Source: Gammaproteobacteria bacterium (GTDB lineage Bacteria > Pseudomonadota > Gammaproteobacteria > Xanthomonadales > SZUA-36). Taken from it: 64,000 bases of DNA. The stretch lies in NCBI GenBank assembly GCA_030431095.1, contig JAUIJU010000006.1, positions 42,664 through 106,663 of the forward strand, in the 5' to 3' direction. Shown here piece after piece: positions 10,980-21,388 of this stretch; within the stretch, counting starts at the first letter, position 1; the number at the start of each line of letters is the position of its first letter. Below the pieces are notes generated by a model. The model saw only the letters and a list, made by a program, of their open reading frames with translations, made no database searches and was not told the origin of the DNA. The position numbers and the translations under genes are program-made.

Positions 10980-11497
10980 CCGGGCGCGCGCCCGGCCGCT
11001 CCCTGCGCATTCTCGGCATCGATCCGGGCTCACGCTTCACCGGGGCGGGCCTGATCGAGGTGCGCGGCGACCGGGTCAGCGTGCTGCATTACACCGTGAT
11101 CAAGGCCGGCGCCGGCGATTTTCCCGAGCGCCTCGGTATCATCTTCAACGGCGTGCGCGACCTGGTGGCCGCGCACCGTCCGCACGTGGCGGCCGTGGAA
11201 ACCGTGTTCGTTTCGCACAACGCGGCCAGCGCCATCAAGCTGGGCCAGGCCCGCGGCGCGGCGGTGTGTGCGGCCATCGACGGCGGCCTGGCGGTAGCGG
11301 AGTACGCCCCGCGCGCCATCAAGCAGGCCCTGGTGGGCAAGGGGGGCGCCGACAAGGTGCAGGTGCAGCACATGGTGCGCGTGTTGCTGGGGTTGCAGGA
11401 GGCGCCGCCGGAGGACGCCGCGGACGCGCTTGCTGTGGCATTATGTCATCACCATACGGAGGGCACGCTGCAGAGAATGGCGGCCCTGCGACAGTGA
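10976..11497 (+). CDS. ruvC: Crossover junction endodeoxyribonuclease RuvC (GTG start)
   Basis: [37 protein letters not shown]; upstream of ruvA-ruvB. Confidence 0.96.
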   Translation: MTGRAPGRSLRILGIDPGSRFTGAGLIEVRGDRVSVLHYTVIKAGAGDFPERLGIIFNGVRDLVAAHRPHVAAVETVFVSHNAASAIKLGQARGAAVCAAIDGGLAVAEYAPRAIKQALVGKGGADKVQVQHMVRVLLGLQEAPPEDAADALAVALCHHHTEGTLQRMAALRQ

Positions 11498-11537
11498 TAC
11501 CGGAGAGGAGCGGGGTGACCCGCAGCCGACAACAACG

Positions 11538-12125
11538 ATGATATCGAGACTATCCGGCGCCCTGCTGGAAGTGAACCCGCCGCACGTCGTGGTCGACGTG
11601 GCCGGCGTGGGTTACGAGGTGGAGGTGCCCACCGGCGTGCTCGACGGCCTGCCCCAGGCCGGTCAGCCGGTCGTGCTGCTCACGCATTTCCAGGTCACCC
11701 AGGACCACCACGCCCTGTACGGTTTCGCGACCGCTGCCGAACGCACCCTGTTTCGCCGCCTGCTGAAAATCAGCGGCATTGGCGCCAAGCTGGCGCTGAC
11801 CATCCTGTCCGGCGCCAGCGGCGACAACCTGGCGCGCATGGTGTCCGACGGCGACGCCGCGGCGCTGACCAAGCTGCCGGGCATCGGCAAGAAAACCGCC
11901 GAACGCATCATCATCGAGTTGCGCGACAAGCTGGACGACCTGCCCGGCGCCACCCCGGGCGCCGTTTCGTCCGGCGGTGGCGGACCCCAGCGCGAAGCGG
12001 CCGACGCCCTGCGCGCCCTGGGCTACAAGGACGCCGAGGTCAGTCGTATGCTGCGCGAGGCCGGCGGGCCCGATCTCGACGCCGAAACGCTGATCCGCCG
12101 CGCGCTGCAGCAGGCCGCCTCGTGA
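11538..12125 (+). CDS. ruvA: Holliday junction DNA helicase subunit RuvA
   Basis: [52 protein letters not shown]. Confidence 0.97.
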   Translation: MISRLSGALLEVNPPHVVVDVAGVGYEVEVPTGVLDGLPQAGQPVVLLTHFQVTQDHHALYGFATAAERTLFRRLLKISGIGAKLALTILSGASGDNLARMVSDGDAAALTKLPGIGKKTAERIIIELRDKLDDLPGATPGAVSSGGGGPQREAADALRALGYKDAEVSRMLREAGGPDLDAETLIRRALQQAAS

Positions 12126-13189
12126 GCGACATGGCCCCCGACGACGATCGCCTGGTCACGCCCGAGGGAGGTGAGACGGAGCGGGTGTTCGACGCCAGCC
12201 TGCGCCCGGCCAGCCTGGACGAGTACGTGGGCCAGGCGGCGATGCGCGAAAAGCTGGAGATTTATATCGAGGCCGCCCGGCGGCGCCAGGACGCCCTCGA
12301 TCACGTGCTGATCTTCGGTCCGCCGGGCCTGGGCAAGACCACCCTGGCCCACGTGATCGCGCACGAGATGGGCGTGAACCTGCGCCAGACCTCCGGTCCC
12401 GTGCTGGAGCGTGCCGGCGACCTGGCCGCGCTGCTGACCAACCTTCAGGCCGGCGACATCCTGTTCGTGGACGAAATCCATCGCCTGTCCCCGGTGGTGG
12501 AAGAGGTGCTGTATCCGGCGCTGGAAGACTTCCAGATCGACATCATGATCGGTGACGGCCCGGCCGCGCGCTCCATCAAGCTGGACCTGCCGCGATTTAC
12601 CCTGGTGGGTGCGACCACGCGCGCCGGGCTGTTGACCTCGCCGCTGCGCGACCGTTTCGGCATCGTGGAACGCCTGGAGTTCTACACGCCCGAAGAACTG
12701 GCCGCCATCGTGTCCCGCTCGGCCGGCATCCTGGACATCGGCGTGGACGATGCCGGCGCCCTGGGCATCGCGCGCCGCTCGCGCGGTACGCCACGCATCG
12801 CCAACCGCCTGCTGCGGCGCGTGCGCGACTTCGCCGAGGTGAAAGGCGACGGGCGCATCACCGGGCCAGTGGCCGACGAGGCCATGGAACTGCTCAAGGT
12901 CGACCGTCGCGGCTTCGATACGCTGGACCGCCGCCTGCTGCAGCTGATCATCGGCCAGTTCGAGGGCGGCCCGGTGGGCGTGGAAAGCCTGGCGGCGGCG
13001 CTGAGCGAAGAGCGCGGCACCGTGGAGGACGTGCTCGAGCCCTACCTGATCCAGCAGGGCTACATCGCGCGCACCGCGCGCGGACGCATCGCCACCGCGC
13101 GCGCCTACGCGCACTTCGGACTGTCGCATCCGGGCGGCGAACCCGGCAGCACAGCGGACGGGGCCGACCTGTTCGGGTCCGGAGACTGA
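12122..13189 (+). CDS. ruvB: Holliday junction DNA helicase RuvB (GTG start)
   Basis: [61 protein letters not shown]. Confidence 0.98.
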   Translation: MSDMAPDDDRLVTPEGGETERVFDASLRPASLDEYVGQAAMREKLEIYIEAARRRQDALDHVLIFGPPGLGKTTLAHVIAHEMGVNLRQTSGPVLERAGDLAALLTNLQAGDILFVDEIHRLSPVVEEVLYPALEDFQIDIMIGDGPAARSIKLDLPRFTLVGATTRAGLLTSPLRDRFGIVERLEFYTPEELAAIVSRSAGILDIGVDDAGALGIARRSRGTPRIANRLLRRVRDFAEVKGDGRITGPVADEAMELLKVDRRGFDTLDRRLLQLIIGQFEGGPVGVESLAAALSEERGTVEDVLEPYLIQQGYIARTARGRIATARAYAHFGLSHPGGEPGSTADGADLFGSGD

Positions 13190-13217
13190 CCCCGTTGGCC
13201 GCGAAGGCGCGTTCTCG

Positions 13218-13649
13218 ATGACGATGAATGAACCAAATGCATCGGGGTATGTCTGGCAAGTGAGGGTTTACTGGGAGGACACCGACGGCGGCGGCGTCGT
13301 CTACCACAGCCAGTACCTCAATTTTTTCGAGCGGGCGCGCACCGAGTGGCTGCGCTCGAAAGGCATCCACCAGGCGCGCCTGGCCGAGGAGTCCGGGGTG
13401 GTGTTCGCCATCCGCCGCATGCAGGTGGACTGGATACACCCCGCCCGCCTGGACGACCTGCTGGACGTGTCGGTGCACTCGGTCCGTGCCGGTGCGGCGC
13501 GCCTGGTGTTTCGCCAGGACATGCATCGCCATGGCGACGGCGCGTTGCTGGCCAGCGCCGAAGTGACCGCTGTCAGCCTCGATGCCGAACAGTTCAAACC
13601 CATAAAAATGCCTGATCACATCAGGTCGGAGATCAACCATGTCGAATGA
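13218..13649 (+). CDS. ybgC: Tol-Pal system-associated acyl-CoA thioesterase
   Basis: VRVYWEDTDGGGVVYHSQYLNFFERARTEWLR hotdog-fold motif; upstream of tolQ. Confidence 0.95.
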   Translation: MTMNEPNASGYVWQVRVYWEDTDGGGVVYHSQYLNFFERARTEWLRSKGIHQARLAEESGVVFAIRRMQVDWIHPARLDDLLDVSVHSVRAGAARLVFRQDMHRHGDGALLASAEVTAVSLDAEQFKPIKMPDHIRSEINHVE

Positions 13650-14325
13650 TTTGCATGTCTGGGAGCTGATTCTGAACGCCAGCCTGGTGGTTCAGGCGGT
13701 GATGGCCATCCTGCTGGCCGCCTCCGTGGCTTCCTGGATGATCATTTTCCGCAAGCGCGCCCTGCTGAACGCCACCGAGAAAGCCGCGGACCGGTTCGAA
13801 GAACGTTTCTGGTCCGGCACTGACCTGACTTCACTGCACAATCAGCTGACCCACAACCAGGACGACGACCGTGGCATGGTGCGCGTGTTCCTGGCCGGTT
13901 TCGCCGAGTTCCAGCGCCTGCGCGACCAGGGCCGGGCCTCCGCGGATCGCCTGGTGGGCGGCGCTGAGCGCGCCATGCGCGTGGCCCTGACCCGCGAAAT
14001 GGACCACCTCGAACACCGCCTGAGTTTCCTGGCCACGGTGGGCTCGACCTCCCCGTACATCGGCCTGTTCGGGACGGTGTGGGGCATCATGACCTCGTTC
14101 CATGCCCTGGCCAACGTCAACCAGGCCACCATCGCCATGGTGGCGCCGGGCATCTCCGAGGCGCTGATCGCCACGGCGATGGGGCTGTTCGCGGCCATCC
14201 CCGCGGTGATTGCCTACAACAAGTACTCCAACCAGGTGGATCGCATGGAACTGCGCCTGGACAACTTCAAGGAAGAGCTTTCCAGCATCCTCAACCGCCA
14301 GGCGCTGGCCGTTTCCGGGGACTGA
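13639..14325 (+). CDS. tolQ: TolQ
   Basis: MSNDLHVWELILNASLVVQAVMAIL; TVGSTSPYIGLFGTVWGIMTSF; tol operon context. Confidence 0.96.
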   Translation: MSNDLHVWELILNASLVVQAVMAILLAASVASWMIIFRKRALLNATEKAADRFEERFWSGTDLTSLHNQLTHNQDDDRGMVRVFLAGFAEFQRLRDQGRASADRLVGGAERAMRVALTREMDHLEHRLSFLATVGSTSPYIGLFGTVWGIMTSFHALANVNQATIAMVAPGISEALIATAMGLFAAIPAVIAYNKYSNQVDRMELRLDNFKEELSSILNRQALAVSGD

Positions 14326-14331
14326 TCCGCA

Positions 14332-14778
14332 ATGGCCGTGCGAACCCGTCGCAAATCCATGTCGGACATCAATGTCGTGCCCTACATCGACGTGATGCTG
14401 GTGTTGCTGATCATCTTCATGATCACCGCGCCGATGCTGAACCTGGGCGTGGAGGTGGACCTGCCCAAGGCCGATGCCGAGCCCCTGGAGTCTGAACAGA
14501 ACGACGAACCCATGGTGCTGACCGTGCTGGAGAACGGCGACCTGTACCTCAATGCCGGCGGCGAACAGGACGCGGGCAGCGGCCTGATCGACCCCGAGAC
14601 CCTGGTGCAGACCGTGTCGGCCATCGTGCGGCGCAATCCCGAGGTGCAGGTGCTGGTGGGCGGTGACCAGGCCGTGGGTTACGGCAGAATTTACGACGCC
14701 ATGGTGCTGCTGCAAAAAGCCGGCGTGCAAAAGGTGGGCCTGATGTCCGACCCGCTGACGGAGAACCCGGAGGCCTGA
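14332..14778 (+). CDS. tolR: TolR
   Basis: SDINVVPYIDVMLVLLIIFMITAPML. Confidence 0.96.
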   Translation: MAVRTRRKSMSDINVVPYIDVMLVLLIIFMITAPMLNLGVEVDLPKADAEPLESEQNDEPMVLTVLENGDLYLNAGGEQDAGSGLIDPETLVQTVSAIVRRNPEVQVLVGGDQAVGYGRIYDAMVLLQKAGVQKVGLMSDPLTENPEA

Positions 14779-14780
14779 CG

Positions 14781-15686
14781 GTGAACCTCCAGGCCACCCT
14801 CTGGGAGACCTGGGAACAGGCCAAGTCACTTGGCCTGGCGGTGGCCGTGCACGTCATCGCCGCGGCGCTGATCGTGCTGGGCACCATGGACTGGAAGCCC
14901 TTCAAGCCGCCACAGATCACCGGCATGACCATCGAGGCCGTGATGGTGGACACGCAGGCCATGATCGACCGCCGTGACAATGCCCTGCGCGAGGCCGAAC
15001 AGGCCCGGCAGCGCGAGGAGGCGCGCCAGCAGCGCGAACGCGAGCTGGCCGCCCAGCGTGAACGTGAGCGCGTGGCCCGCGAGGAGGCCGCGGCCGAGGA
15101 GGCCGAGCGTCAGCGCATCGAGGCCGAACGTCAGCGCCAGGCCGAGTTGCGCCTGGAGCAATTGCGCGAACGCCAGGAACGCGAGCGCCAGGAAGAACTG
15201 GAGCGTCAGCAGGCCGAGCTGGACAAGATCCGTGAACAGCGCGCCGAGGTCGAACGCCAGCGCAAGCTCGAGGAAGAGCGCCTGAAACAGCTGGCCGCGA
15301 AGCGCGAGGCCGAGGAGGCGGCGCAGCGGCAGGCGGCAGCCGAGGCCGAAATGCAACGCCAGATGGCGGCGGAACAGGCCGCGCGCCGCCAGGGCCAGAT
15401 GGCCGACCTGCGCGGGCAGTACATCGGCGCGATCCAGGCGCAGGTGACCAACAACTGGCTGCGTCCCTCCACGGCGCGCGCCGGCCTGCGCTGTCGCCTG
15501 CGCGTGGTGCAGATTCCGGGCGGGGAAATCATTTCCGCCGGCATCGTGGGCGCCTGCAACGGCGATGAAGCCACGCGACGCTCGGTGGTGGCCGCGGTGG
15601 AACGCGCCGGTGCGCTGCCGTACCGCGGTTTCGAAGACGTCTTCGAGCGTGAAATCGAATTTACCTTTACCTATGACGGTGACTGA
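14781..15686 (+). CDS. tolA: TolA (GTG start)
   Basis: N-terminal TM, long Glu/Arg/Gln-rich coiled coil, C-terminal TonB/TolA domain; operon position. Confidence 0.93.
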   Translation: MNLQATLWETWEQAKSLGLAVAVHVIAAALIVLGTMDWKPFKPPQITGMTIEAVMVDTQAMIDRRDNALREAEQARQREEARQQRERELAAQRERERVAREEAAAEEAERQRIEAERQRQAELRLEQLRERQERERQEELERQQAELDKIREQRAEVERQRKLEEERLKQLAAKREAEEAAQRQAAAEAEMQRQMAAEQAARRQGQMADLRGQYIGAIQAQVTNNWLRPSTARAGLRCRLRVVQIPGGEIISAGIVGACNGDEATRRSVVAAVERAGALPYRGFEDVFEREIEFTFTYDGD

Positions 15687-15690
15687 ATCC

Positions 15691-16980
15691 ATGAAACGAC
15701 TGATCATCGCCCTGGCGCTGGCCTTCTGGGCCCTGGGCGCACAGGCCAAGCTGGAAATCGAGATCGTGCAGGGCAACGCGGCCCAGTTGCCCATCGCCAT
15801 CGTGCCCTTTCAGTGGCGCGCCGCCGGGCCGCCGCCGGTGACGGGCGTGGCCGAGGTGGTGTCCAGCGACCTGTACCGCTCAGGCCTGTTCGCTCCGGTC
15901 GACGAGGAGGACATGGTGGACCGCCCGGCCGACGCCGAGTCGATCCGCTTCGGCACCTGGCGCCTGCTGCAGGTGGACTACCTGGTGATCGGCTGGATCA
16001 ACGACAGCCCTACCGGCGGCTACGACATCGTCTACCAGCTGTTCGACGTGCACACCCAGGAGCGATTGTTCAGCCAGGTGACGACGGTGGGTCCCGGCGA
16101 CCTGCGCTTCGGCGCGCACCGGGTGGCCGACGCCATTTACGAAAAGCTCACCGGGGTGCCGGGCGCCTTCGCCACGCGCATCGCCTACGTTTCCGCCACC
16201 GGCGAGGGCGACAGCCTGCGCTACGAACTGGTGGTGGCCGACGCCGACGGCTTCAACCCGATTACCGTGGTGGGCTCGCCGGAGCCGCTGCTGTCCCCGG
16301 CCTGGTCACCGGATGGCGAACGGCTGGCCTACGTGTCCTTCGAGAAGGGCAATTCGGCCATCTACGTGCAGGAGGTGACCACCGGGGCGCGCGAACTGGT
16401 GTCCAGTGGCAAGGGGATCAACGGCGCGCCGTCCTTTTCACCCAACGGGCGCTACATGGCCCTGACCCTGTCGCGCAGCGGCAACCCGGAGATCTACGTG
16501 CGTGAACTGGCCACCGGGCAGACGCGCCAGCTGACCAGCCACTGGTCGATCGACACCGAACCGGCCTGGTCGCCGGACGGCGACACGGTGTATTTCACTT
16601 CCGACCGCAGCGGCCGTCCGCAGATCTATGCCGTACCGGTGAACGGGGGCACCGCGGAACGCATCACCCGCGAAGGCGACTACAATGCGCGTGCCACCAT
16701 TGCGCCGGATGGCGCGAGCCTGGCTGTGGCGCACGGCAGGGGAAACGAGTATCGTATAGCGGTCTGGGATATGGAGGATGAGCGGCTGCGCGTACTCACG
16801 CCGGGAAGCCTTGATGAATCGCCGAGCTTCGCGCCCAACGGCAGCATGATACTTTACGCGACCCGTGAGGGAACCCGTGGAGTGCTGTCCGCGGTTTCTG
16901 CCGACGGCAATGTTCGTCAGAGGATCATTCTCAGCGAGGGCGATGTGCGTGAACCCGCATGGTCCCCCGTGATCAGGTAA
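15691..16980 (+). CDS. tolB: TolB
   Basis: PIAIVPFQW; repeated SPAWSPDGERLAYVSF/SFSPNGRYMALTLSR/PAWSPDGDTVYFTSDRSG WD40-like blades. Confidence 0.97.
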   Translation: MKRLIIALALAFWALGAQAKLEIEIVQGNAAQLPIAIVPFQWRAAGPPPVTGVAEVVSSDLYRSGLFAPVDEEDMVDRPADAESIRFGTWRLLQVDYLVIGWINDSPTGGYDIVYQLFDVHTQERLFSQVTTVGPGDLRFGAHRVADAIYEKLTGVPGAFATRIAYVSATGEGDSLRYELVVADADGFNPITVVGSPEPLLSPAWSPDGERLAYVSFEKGNSAIYVQEVTTGARELVSSGKGINGAPSFSPNGRYMALTLSRSGNPEIYVRELATGQTRQLTSHWSIDTEPAWSPDGDTVYFTSDRSGRPQIYAVPVNGGTAERITREGDYNARATIAPDGASLAVAHGRGNEYRIAVWDMEDERLRVLTPGSLDESPSFAPNGSMILYATREGTRGVLSAVSADGNVRQRIILSEGDVREPAWSPVIR

Positions 16981-17049
16981 CTAACATCAACCAGCAATAA
17001 TAGATTGGCACCCATGACAGGTCGCCCATTTCGTCACCAGGAGGAACCC

Positions 17050-17580
17050 ATGAAAATCGCCCTGCGCCTGTTGCTTGCGCTCGCTGTTGCACTCGCCGTA
17101 TCGGCCTGCCGCAAGGACACCCAGACCGACGATACCGACACCACCGCACCGGTGGAGGACACGACCGACGAGGTGGTGACCTCGGCCGCGCCTGATCCCC
17201 GCGATTACACGGACGCGCGGAATTTCGACAACCCCGAAAGCCTCCTGTCCAAGCGCATCATTTACTTCGACTTCGACAAGTCCGAAGTCAAATCCGAGTA
17301 CCGCAGCATCGTGGCGGCACACGCCTCCTACCTGGCGTCCAGCTCCAGCGCCCGCGTGACGCTGGAAAGCCATGCCGACGAGCGCGGCACCCGCGAGTAC
17401 AACCTCGGCCTGGGTGAGCGCCGCGGTAACGCCGTGAGCGGTGTGCTTTCGGCCGGCGGCGCCCGCGGCAGCCAGCAGGACGTGGTCAGCTACGGCGAAG
17501 AACGCCCGACCTGCCGCGTCAGCAACGAAGACTGCTGGTGGAAGAACCGCCGGGTGGAGATCGTCTACACCGCGAGGTAA
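17050..17580 (+). CDS. pal: Peptidoglycan-associated lipoprotein
   Basis: Lipobox VSAC; IYFDFDKSEVKSEYRSIVAAHASYL; LESHADERGTREYNLGLGERR. Confidence 0.96.
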   Translation: MKIALRLLLALAVALAVSACRKDTQTDDTDTTAPVEDTTDEVVTSAAPDPRDYTDARNFDNPESLLSKRIIYFDFDKSEVKSEYRSIVAAHASYLASSSSARVTLESHADERGTREYNLGLGERRGNAVSGVLSAGGARGSQQDVVSYGEERPTCRVSNEDCWWKNRRVEIVYTAR

Positions 17581-17583
17581 GCA

Positions 17584-18456
17584 ATGCGAAGCATCAAGAA
17601 CCGTTTCGCCGCGATGGCCAGCCTGGGGCTGGCCATCGTCGTTTCTGCCCCGGCCACCGCCCAGGTGGACGTCGATCGCGAACAGATGATGAACCTGGTG
17701 TTGCAGGTGCAGCAGCTGCAGGATGAATTGCGCATGCTGCGCGGTCAGCTCGACGAACAGAGTTACGAGCTGGAAAACCTCAAGCGACGCCAGCGTGACC
17801 AGTACCTCGACCTGGACCAGCGCATCAGCGAGCTGAACGGCGGTCTGTCCTCCGGCAACCCGCCGGCCGTGGGCGCGACCGGTGTGGCCACCGCGCCGTC
17901 CACGGGCGCACCGCCACAGCTGGGCCCCGCCGTGGGACCGGCGGCCACCACCGACCCGGTTCGGGCCGACGAAATGCCCGACGTCACCCAGCGTGCCGAC
18001 ACGCCGTCCGACGTGACCGCGTTGGCGGTGCCGGACACCGCCACCAGCACCACGGTGGCGACGCCGGAAGAACAACAGGCCGCCTATGACCAGGCATTCC
18101 AGGCCCTCAAGGAACTGCGTTACGCGGACGCGGCCGAGGCGTTCGGCCAGTTCCTGGACGACCATCCCGACAGCGACCTGGCCGGCAACGCCCAGTACTG
18201 GCTGGGTGAGTCCTACTACGTCACGCGTAACTACGAGATCGCCCTGGAATCTTTCCAGGAACTGGTCAGCGCCTACCCGGACAGCACCAAGCGTGGCGAC
18301 GGGTTGCTGAAGATCGGCTTCACGCACTACGAGCTCGAGCAGTATGACCAGGCCCGCGCGGCCCTGGAGCAGGTACAGCAGGAGTTTCCGGACAGCACCC
18401 TGGCGCGCCTGGCGGAAAGCCGACTGCGCTCGATGCGGCTCGAAGGCCAGTTCTGA
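17584..18456 (+). CDS. cpoB: Tol-Pal system protein (division coordinator CpoB/YbgF)
   Basis: Coiled-coil N-terminus plus TPR region YDQAFQALKELRYADAAEAFGQFLDDHPDSDLAGNAQYWLGESYY; follows pal. Confidence 0.93.
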   Translation: MRSIKNRFAAMASLGLAIVVSAPATAQVDVDREQMMNLVLQVQQLQDELRMLRGQLDEQSYELENLKRRQRDQYLDLDQRISELNGGLSSGNPPAVGATGVATAPSTGAPPQLGPAVGPAATTDPVRADEMPDVTQRADTPSDVTALAVPDTATSTTVATPEEQQAAYDQAFQALKELRYADAAEAFGQFLDDHPDSDLAGNAQYWLGESYYVTRNYEIALESFQELVSAYPDSTKRGDGLLKIGFTHYELEQYDQARAALEQVQQEFPDSTLARLAESRLRSMRLEGQF

Positions 18457-18528
18457 GCCCGCCGTGAACCGGGGCACGCCGGGCGCCGCCACGGGCCGCA
18501 ACGGCGGCCCCGGGACTTCGATCACCTC

Positions 18529-19221
18529 ATGAACGCCGCTGTCGACCCGCGGGCGGAGGCGCGCGTGCCCCGCAGCCGCGAAGGCATGCTGAAAATCACC
18601 GAGATATTTCATTCCCTGCAGGGGGAGGCGCGCGACGCGGGGCGCCCCACCGTGTTTGTCCGCCTGACCGGGTGCCCGTTGCGCTGCACCTACTGCGACA
18701 GCGAGTACGCCTTTTACGGCGGCGAGTGGATGCATTTCGACGAGATCCTGGCCGAGACCCGGCGACACGGGGCCCGTCACGTGTGCGTCACCGGCGGCGA
18801 GCCCCTGGCGCAGAAGCGCTGTGTGCAACTGCTGGAACGCCTGTGCGACGAAGGCTTCGCGGTGTCGCTGGAGACCTCCGGCGCCATCGACGTCAGCGCG
18901 GTGGACGCGCGGGTCAGTCGCGTGGTGGACCTCAAGACCCCCGCCTCGGGCGAGGAAGCCCGCAATCGCTGGAAAAACCTGGCGGCGCTGACCGCGAACG
19001 ACCAGCTCAAGTTCGTGATCTGCGACAGGGCTGACTACGAGTGGGCCCGACGGCAACTGCGCGAGCGCCGGCTGGAAGCGGTGTGCGAGGTGCTGTTTTC
19101 GCCCGCCTGGGGCGAGGTGGACGCGGCGGAACTGGCCGGCTGGATACTCGAAGACCGCTTGCCCGTGAGGATGCAGGTACAGTTGCACAAAATCCTGTGG
19201 GGAGACGTACCCGGAACATGA
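18529..19221 (+). CDS. queE: 7-carboxy-7-deazaguanine synthase (start may be 18586, MLKITEIF)
   Basis: [37 protein letters not shown] radical SAM CxxxCxx[13 protein letters not shown]. Confidence 0.96.
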   Translation: MNAAVDPRAEARVPRSREGMLKITEIFHSLQGEARDAGRPTVFVRLTGCPLRCTYCDSEYAFYGGEWMHFDEILAETRRHGARHVCVTGGEPLAQKRCVQLLERLCDEGFAVSLETSGAIDVSAVDARVSRVVDLKTPASGEEARNRWKNLAALTANDQLKFVICDRADYEWARRQLRERRLEAVCEVLFSPAWGEVDAAELAGWILEDRLPVRMQVQLHKILWGDVPGT

Positions 19222-19937
19222 ACCCATCGCAGACTCAGGTGCCGGACGACAACCAGGAACACGCGGTGGTGCTGCTGTCCGGCGGACTCGATTCGGCCAC
19301 CGTGCTGGCCATGGCCCAGGCCCAGGGCCTGGTTTGCCACCCGCTGGCCGTGGACTACGGGCAGCGCCACCGATCGGAACTCGAGGCCGCGCAGCGCGTG
19401 GCCGCGGCGGCGGGAACGGAACTGAAGGTGCTGCAGCTGGACCTGCGCGCCATCGGCGGCTCGGCGCTGACCGACGACATCGACGTGCCGGAACAAGCCG
19501 GGGCGGGTATTCCGGTGACCTACGTGCCGGCACGCAACACGGTGATGCTGTCGCTGGCCCTGGGTTACGCAGAGGTGCTGGATGCCGGCGTGATCGCCAT
19601 TGGCGTGAACGCGGTGGACTACTCCGGCTATCCCGATTGCCGCCCCGAATTCATCGAGGCCTTCGAGGCCACGGCGAACCTGGCCACGCGGGCGGCGGTG
19701 GAAGGCCGGCGCCTGCAGGTGCTCACGCCCCTGATCCACCTGAGCAAGGCGGAGATCATCCGTGCCGGCACCGGGCTGGGCGTGGACTATGCGCTGACCG
19801 TTTCGTGTTACCAGGCCGACGAGGACGGCAGGGCCTGCGGGCGTTGTGATTCCTGCCGCATCCGGCGTGCCGGTTTCGATGCCGCGGGTGTGGCCGATCC
19901 CACGCGATACCGGGCGGGCGCGTCGCCGACCGGCTGA
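19218..19937 (+). CDS. queC: 7-cyano-7-deazaguanine synthase
   Basis: [32 protein letters not shown]-terminal CxxCxxC zinc motif; ATGA overlap with queE. Confidence 0.97.
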   Translation: MNPSQTQVPDDNQEHAVVLLSGGLDSATVLAMAQAQGLVCHPLAVDYGQRHRSELEAAQRVAAAAGTELKVLQLDLRAIGGSALTDDIDVPEQAGAGIPVTYVPARNTVMLSLALGYAEVLDAGVIAIGVNAVDYSGYPDCRPEFIEAFEATANLATRAAVEGRRLQVLTPLIHLSKAEIIRAGTGLGVDYALTVSCYQADEDGRACGRCDSCRIRRAGFDAAGVADPTRYRAGASPTG

Positions 19938-19946
19938 AAGTGGCGT

Positions 19947-20366
19947 TTACCCGTCCTGCGCCTCGAAGTAGCTCGACAGCGCCTTGCCCTCCTCGCGGGT
20001 CATCCGGTTGGTCACGTTGCACATGCTCATGTGGCCCCCGGCCGCATCCTTCTCATCCACCGGCACATCCGGGCAGATGCGTTCATAGAAATAGAAACGC
20101 TCGATTTCCGCGAACAGTTCGTCCGCCGGCCGGCCGGCCAGGCTGGGCACGTCCTCACGGGTGGAGACGCCGCCCGGGCCATGGCAGCCTTCACACAGTT
20201 CCACCAGCTCGGCCAGGCGATCCTCGGGGAGGTTTTCCGAGCGGCCCTGGGGCAGCGACCTGTCGGCCTGGGAAAGGGCCGTCGCCGTGAACGCGGGCAG
20301 GGCGACGGCCAGGGCGACGCCCAGCGCGGCGAGGGCGCGGCGGGGGATTCCCGGTTTCGTCTTCAT
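19947..20366 (-). CDS. Small periplasmic c-type cytochrome (single CXXCH)
   Basis: Signal peptide; LVELCEGCHGPGGVSTREDVPSLAGRPADEL; MTREEGKALSSYF. Confidence 0.8.
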   Translation of the reverse strand: MKTKPGIPRRALAALGVALAVALPAFTATALSQADRSLPQGRSENLPEDRLAELVELCEGCHGPGGVSTREDVPSLAGRPADELFAEIERFYFYERICPDVPVDEKDAAGGHMSMCNVTNRMTREEGKALSSYFEAQDG

Positions 20367-20462
20367 GATTTGAGCATAGGCCAGGGATCGCATTGGCGCA
20401 GGAGGCGGCGAACCTCGGGCCGGCCGGCGGTCGGCCGGGACCGTCCAATGTGACACAAAGTC

Positions 20463-20491
20463 TTGAGCGAGGGCGGAATTTACCCTAGAAT
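20463..20491 (+). promoter_or_regulatory. Sigma70-like promoter for tRNA-Lys
   Basis: TTGAGC at 20463-20468, 17-nt spacer, TAGAAT at 20486-20491, 26 nt before the tRNA. Confidence 0.65.
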
Positions 20492-20517
20492 TCGCTCCCT
20501 TCGAAAGCACCACCTGG

Positions 20518-20593
20518 GGGCCGTTAGCTCAGTTGGTAGAGCAGTTGACTTTTAATCAATTGGTCGTTGGTTCGAGCCCAACACGGCCCACCA
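20518..20593 (+). tRNA. tRNA-Lys (TTT anticodon), CCA encoded
   Basis: GGGCCGT acceptor pairs with ACGGCCC; AGCTCAGTTGGTAGAGC D-arm; CTTTTAA anticodon loop; GGTTCGAGCC T-arm; ends ACCA. Confidence 0.96.
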
Positions 20594-20600
20594 TTCTACC

Positions 20601-20643
20601 GGCGTTGGCTTCTTTCCCGCTGTGCGGGAAAACCGCCAACGCC
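20601..20643. terminator. Two-tier perfect hairpin immediately downstream of tRNA-Lys
   Basis: GGCGTTGGC-TTC-TTTCCCGC-TGT-GCGGGAAA-ACC-GCCAACGCC: 9-bp outer and 8-bp inner perfect stems with symmetric 3-nt internal loops. Confidence 0.6.
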
Positions 20644-20683
20644 TTGAATCCTTCCTGAAGTCGGTCATCCACGAATCCGCGTT

Positions 20684-21256
20684 TCAATCCATTCGATGTT
20701 CCGGGTGGGTGTGGTGGGCGCTGTAGCCTCTTAGCTGGTCGTATTGGCGGACCTGGTGTTCGGTGAGCAGCGCTTTCTGGGCCAGGTGGGCGCCGAGATG
20801 GGTGGCGCGGATCTGGCCTTCCAGGGTGGCGATCGACGTGGTGAGTTCCACCAGGGTTTCGTCGGTGATCGTTGCCGTGGCGAATTGCCGGTCCAGTTCA
20901 CCTTCCAGCGCCACCCGTTGCTTGCCCAGGCGCGAGGCCTCGGCTTGCATGGCGACGAACAGTTCGCGCGTCCGTTCGATCTGTTCCTGGCTGAGTCCAA
21001 GTTCCGGGGCCAGTTCCAGCACGTGCTTCGGTCCGGGGTACTGATTGAGCTCCGCGGCCATGGCGTAGCCCATGCCCCGGCCTTCCAGGTATCCTTCGAT
21101 CGCATCGGGGGAAAGCGCCTTGATGGCGCCATGCTCCTGTCCGGCATAGGGTGATTCTCCGGCGAGCGCGGACACACACAGCGGCAGGAAGACCGCCATG
21201 GTGACCAGGCGCCGGCGACGCGTTCCGGTGTCGGGGCGGTGGCGATAAGTAAACAT
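20684..21256 (-). CDS. Periplasmic Spy/CpxP-like protein
   Basis: Signal-like hydrophobic N-terminus; ELGLSQEQIERTRELFVAMQAEASRLGKQRVALEGELDRQF; LLTEHQVRQYDQL helical LTxxQ-like organisation. Confidence 0.55.
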   Translation of the reverse strand: MFTYRHRPDTGTRRRRLVTMAVFLPLCVSALAGESPYAGQEHGAIKALSPDAIEGYLEGRGMGYAMAAELNQYPGPKHVLELAPELGLSQEQIERTRELFVAMQAEASRLGKQRVALEGELDRQFATATITDETLVELTTSIATLEGQIRATHLGAHLAQKALLTEHQVRQYDQLRGYSAHHTHPEHRMD

Positions 21257-21388
21257 GTCGGGCGACTCCTTGATGCGTGCTGCGGGCGATTCGCACCCCT
21301 GGGCGCCCGCCGCGAACCCGCGATGGGAAATTCAGGGAAAGCGCCTATACTTGGACCGTTTTCAGGATAACAGGACAAGGGGAAGCGT

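Noticed and set aside
14974-15400. Repetitive GCGCGAG/GAACGC-rich tract considered as a DNA repeat or CRISPR
   Set aside because: It encodes the Glu/Arg/Gln coiled coil of TolA; irregular units, no spacers.
16987-19533. 848-aa minus-strand ORF antisense to pal/cpoB/queE/queC
   Set aside because: Covers four well-identified genes on the opposite strand; composition is antisense-like.
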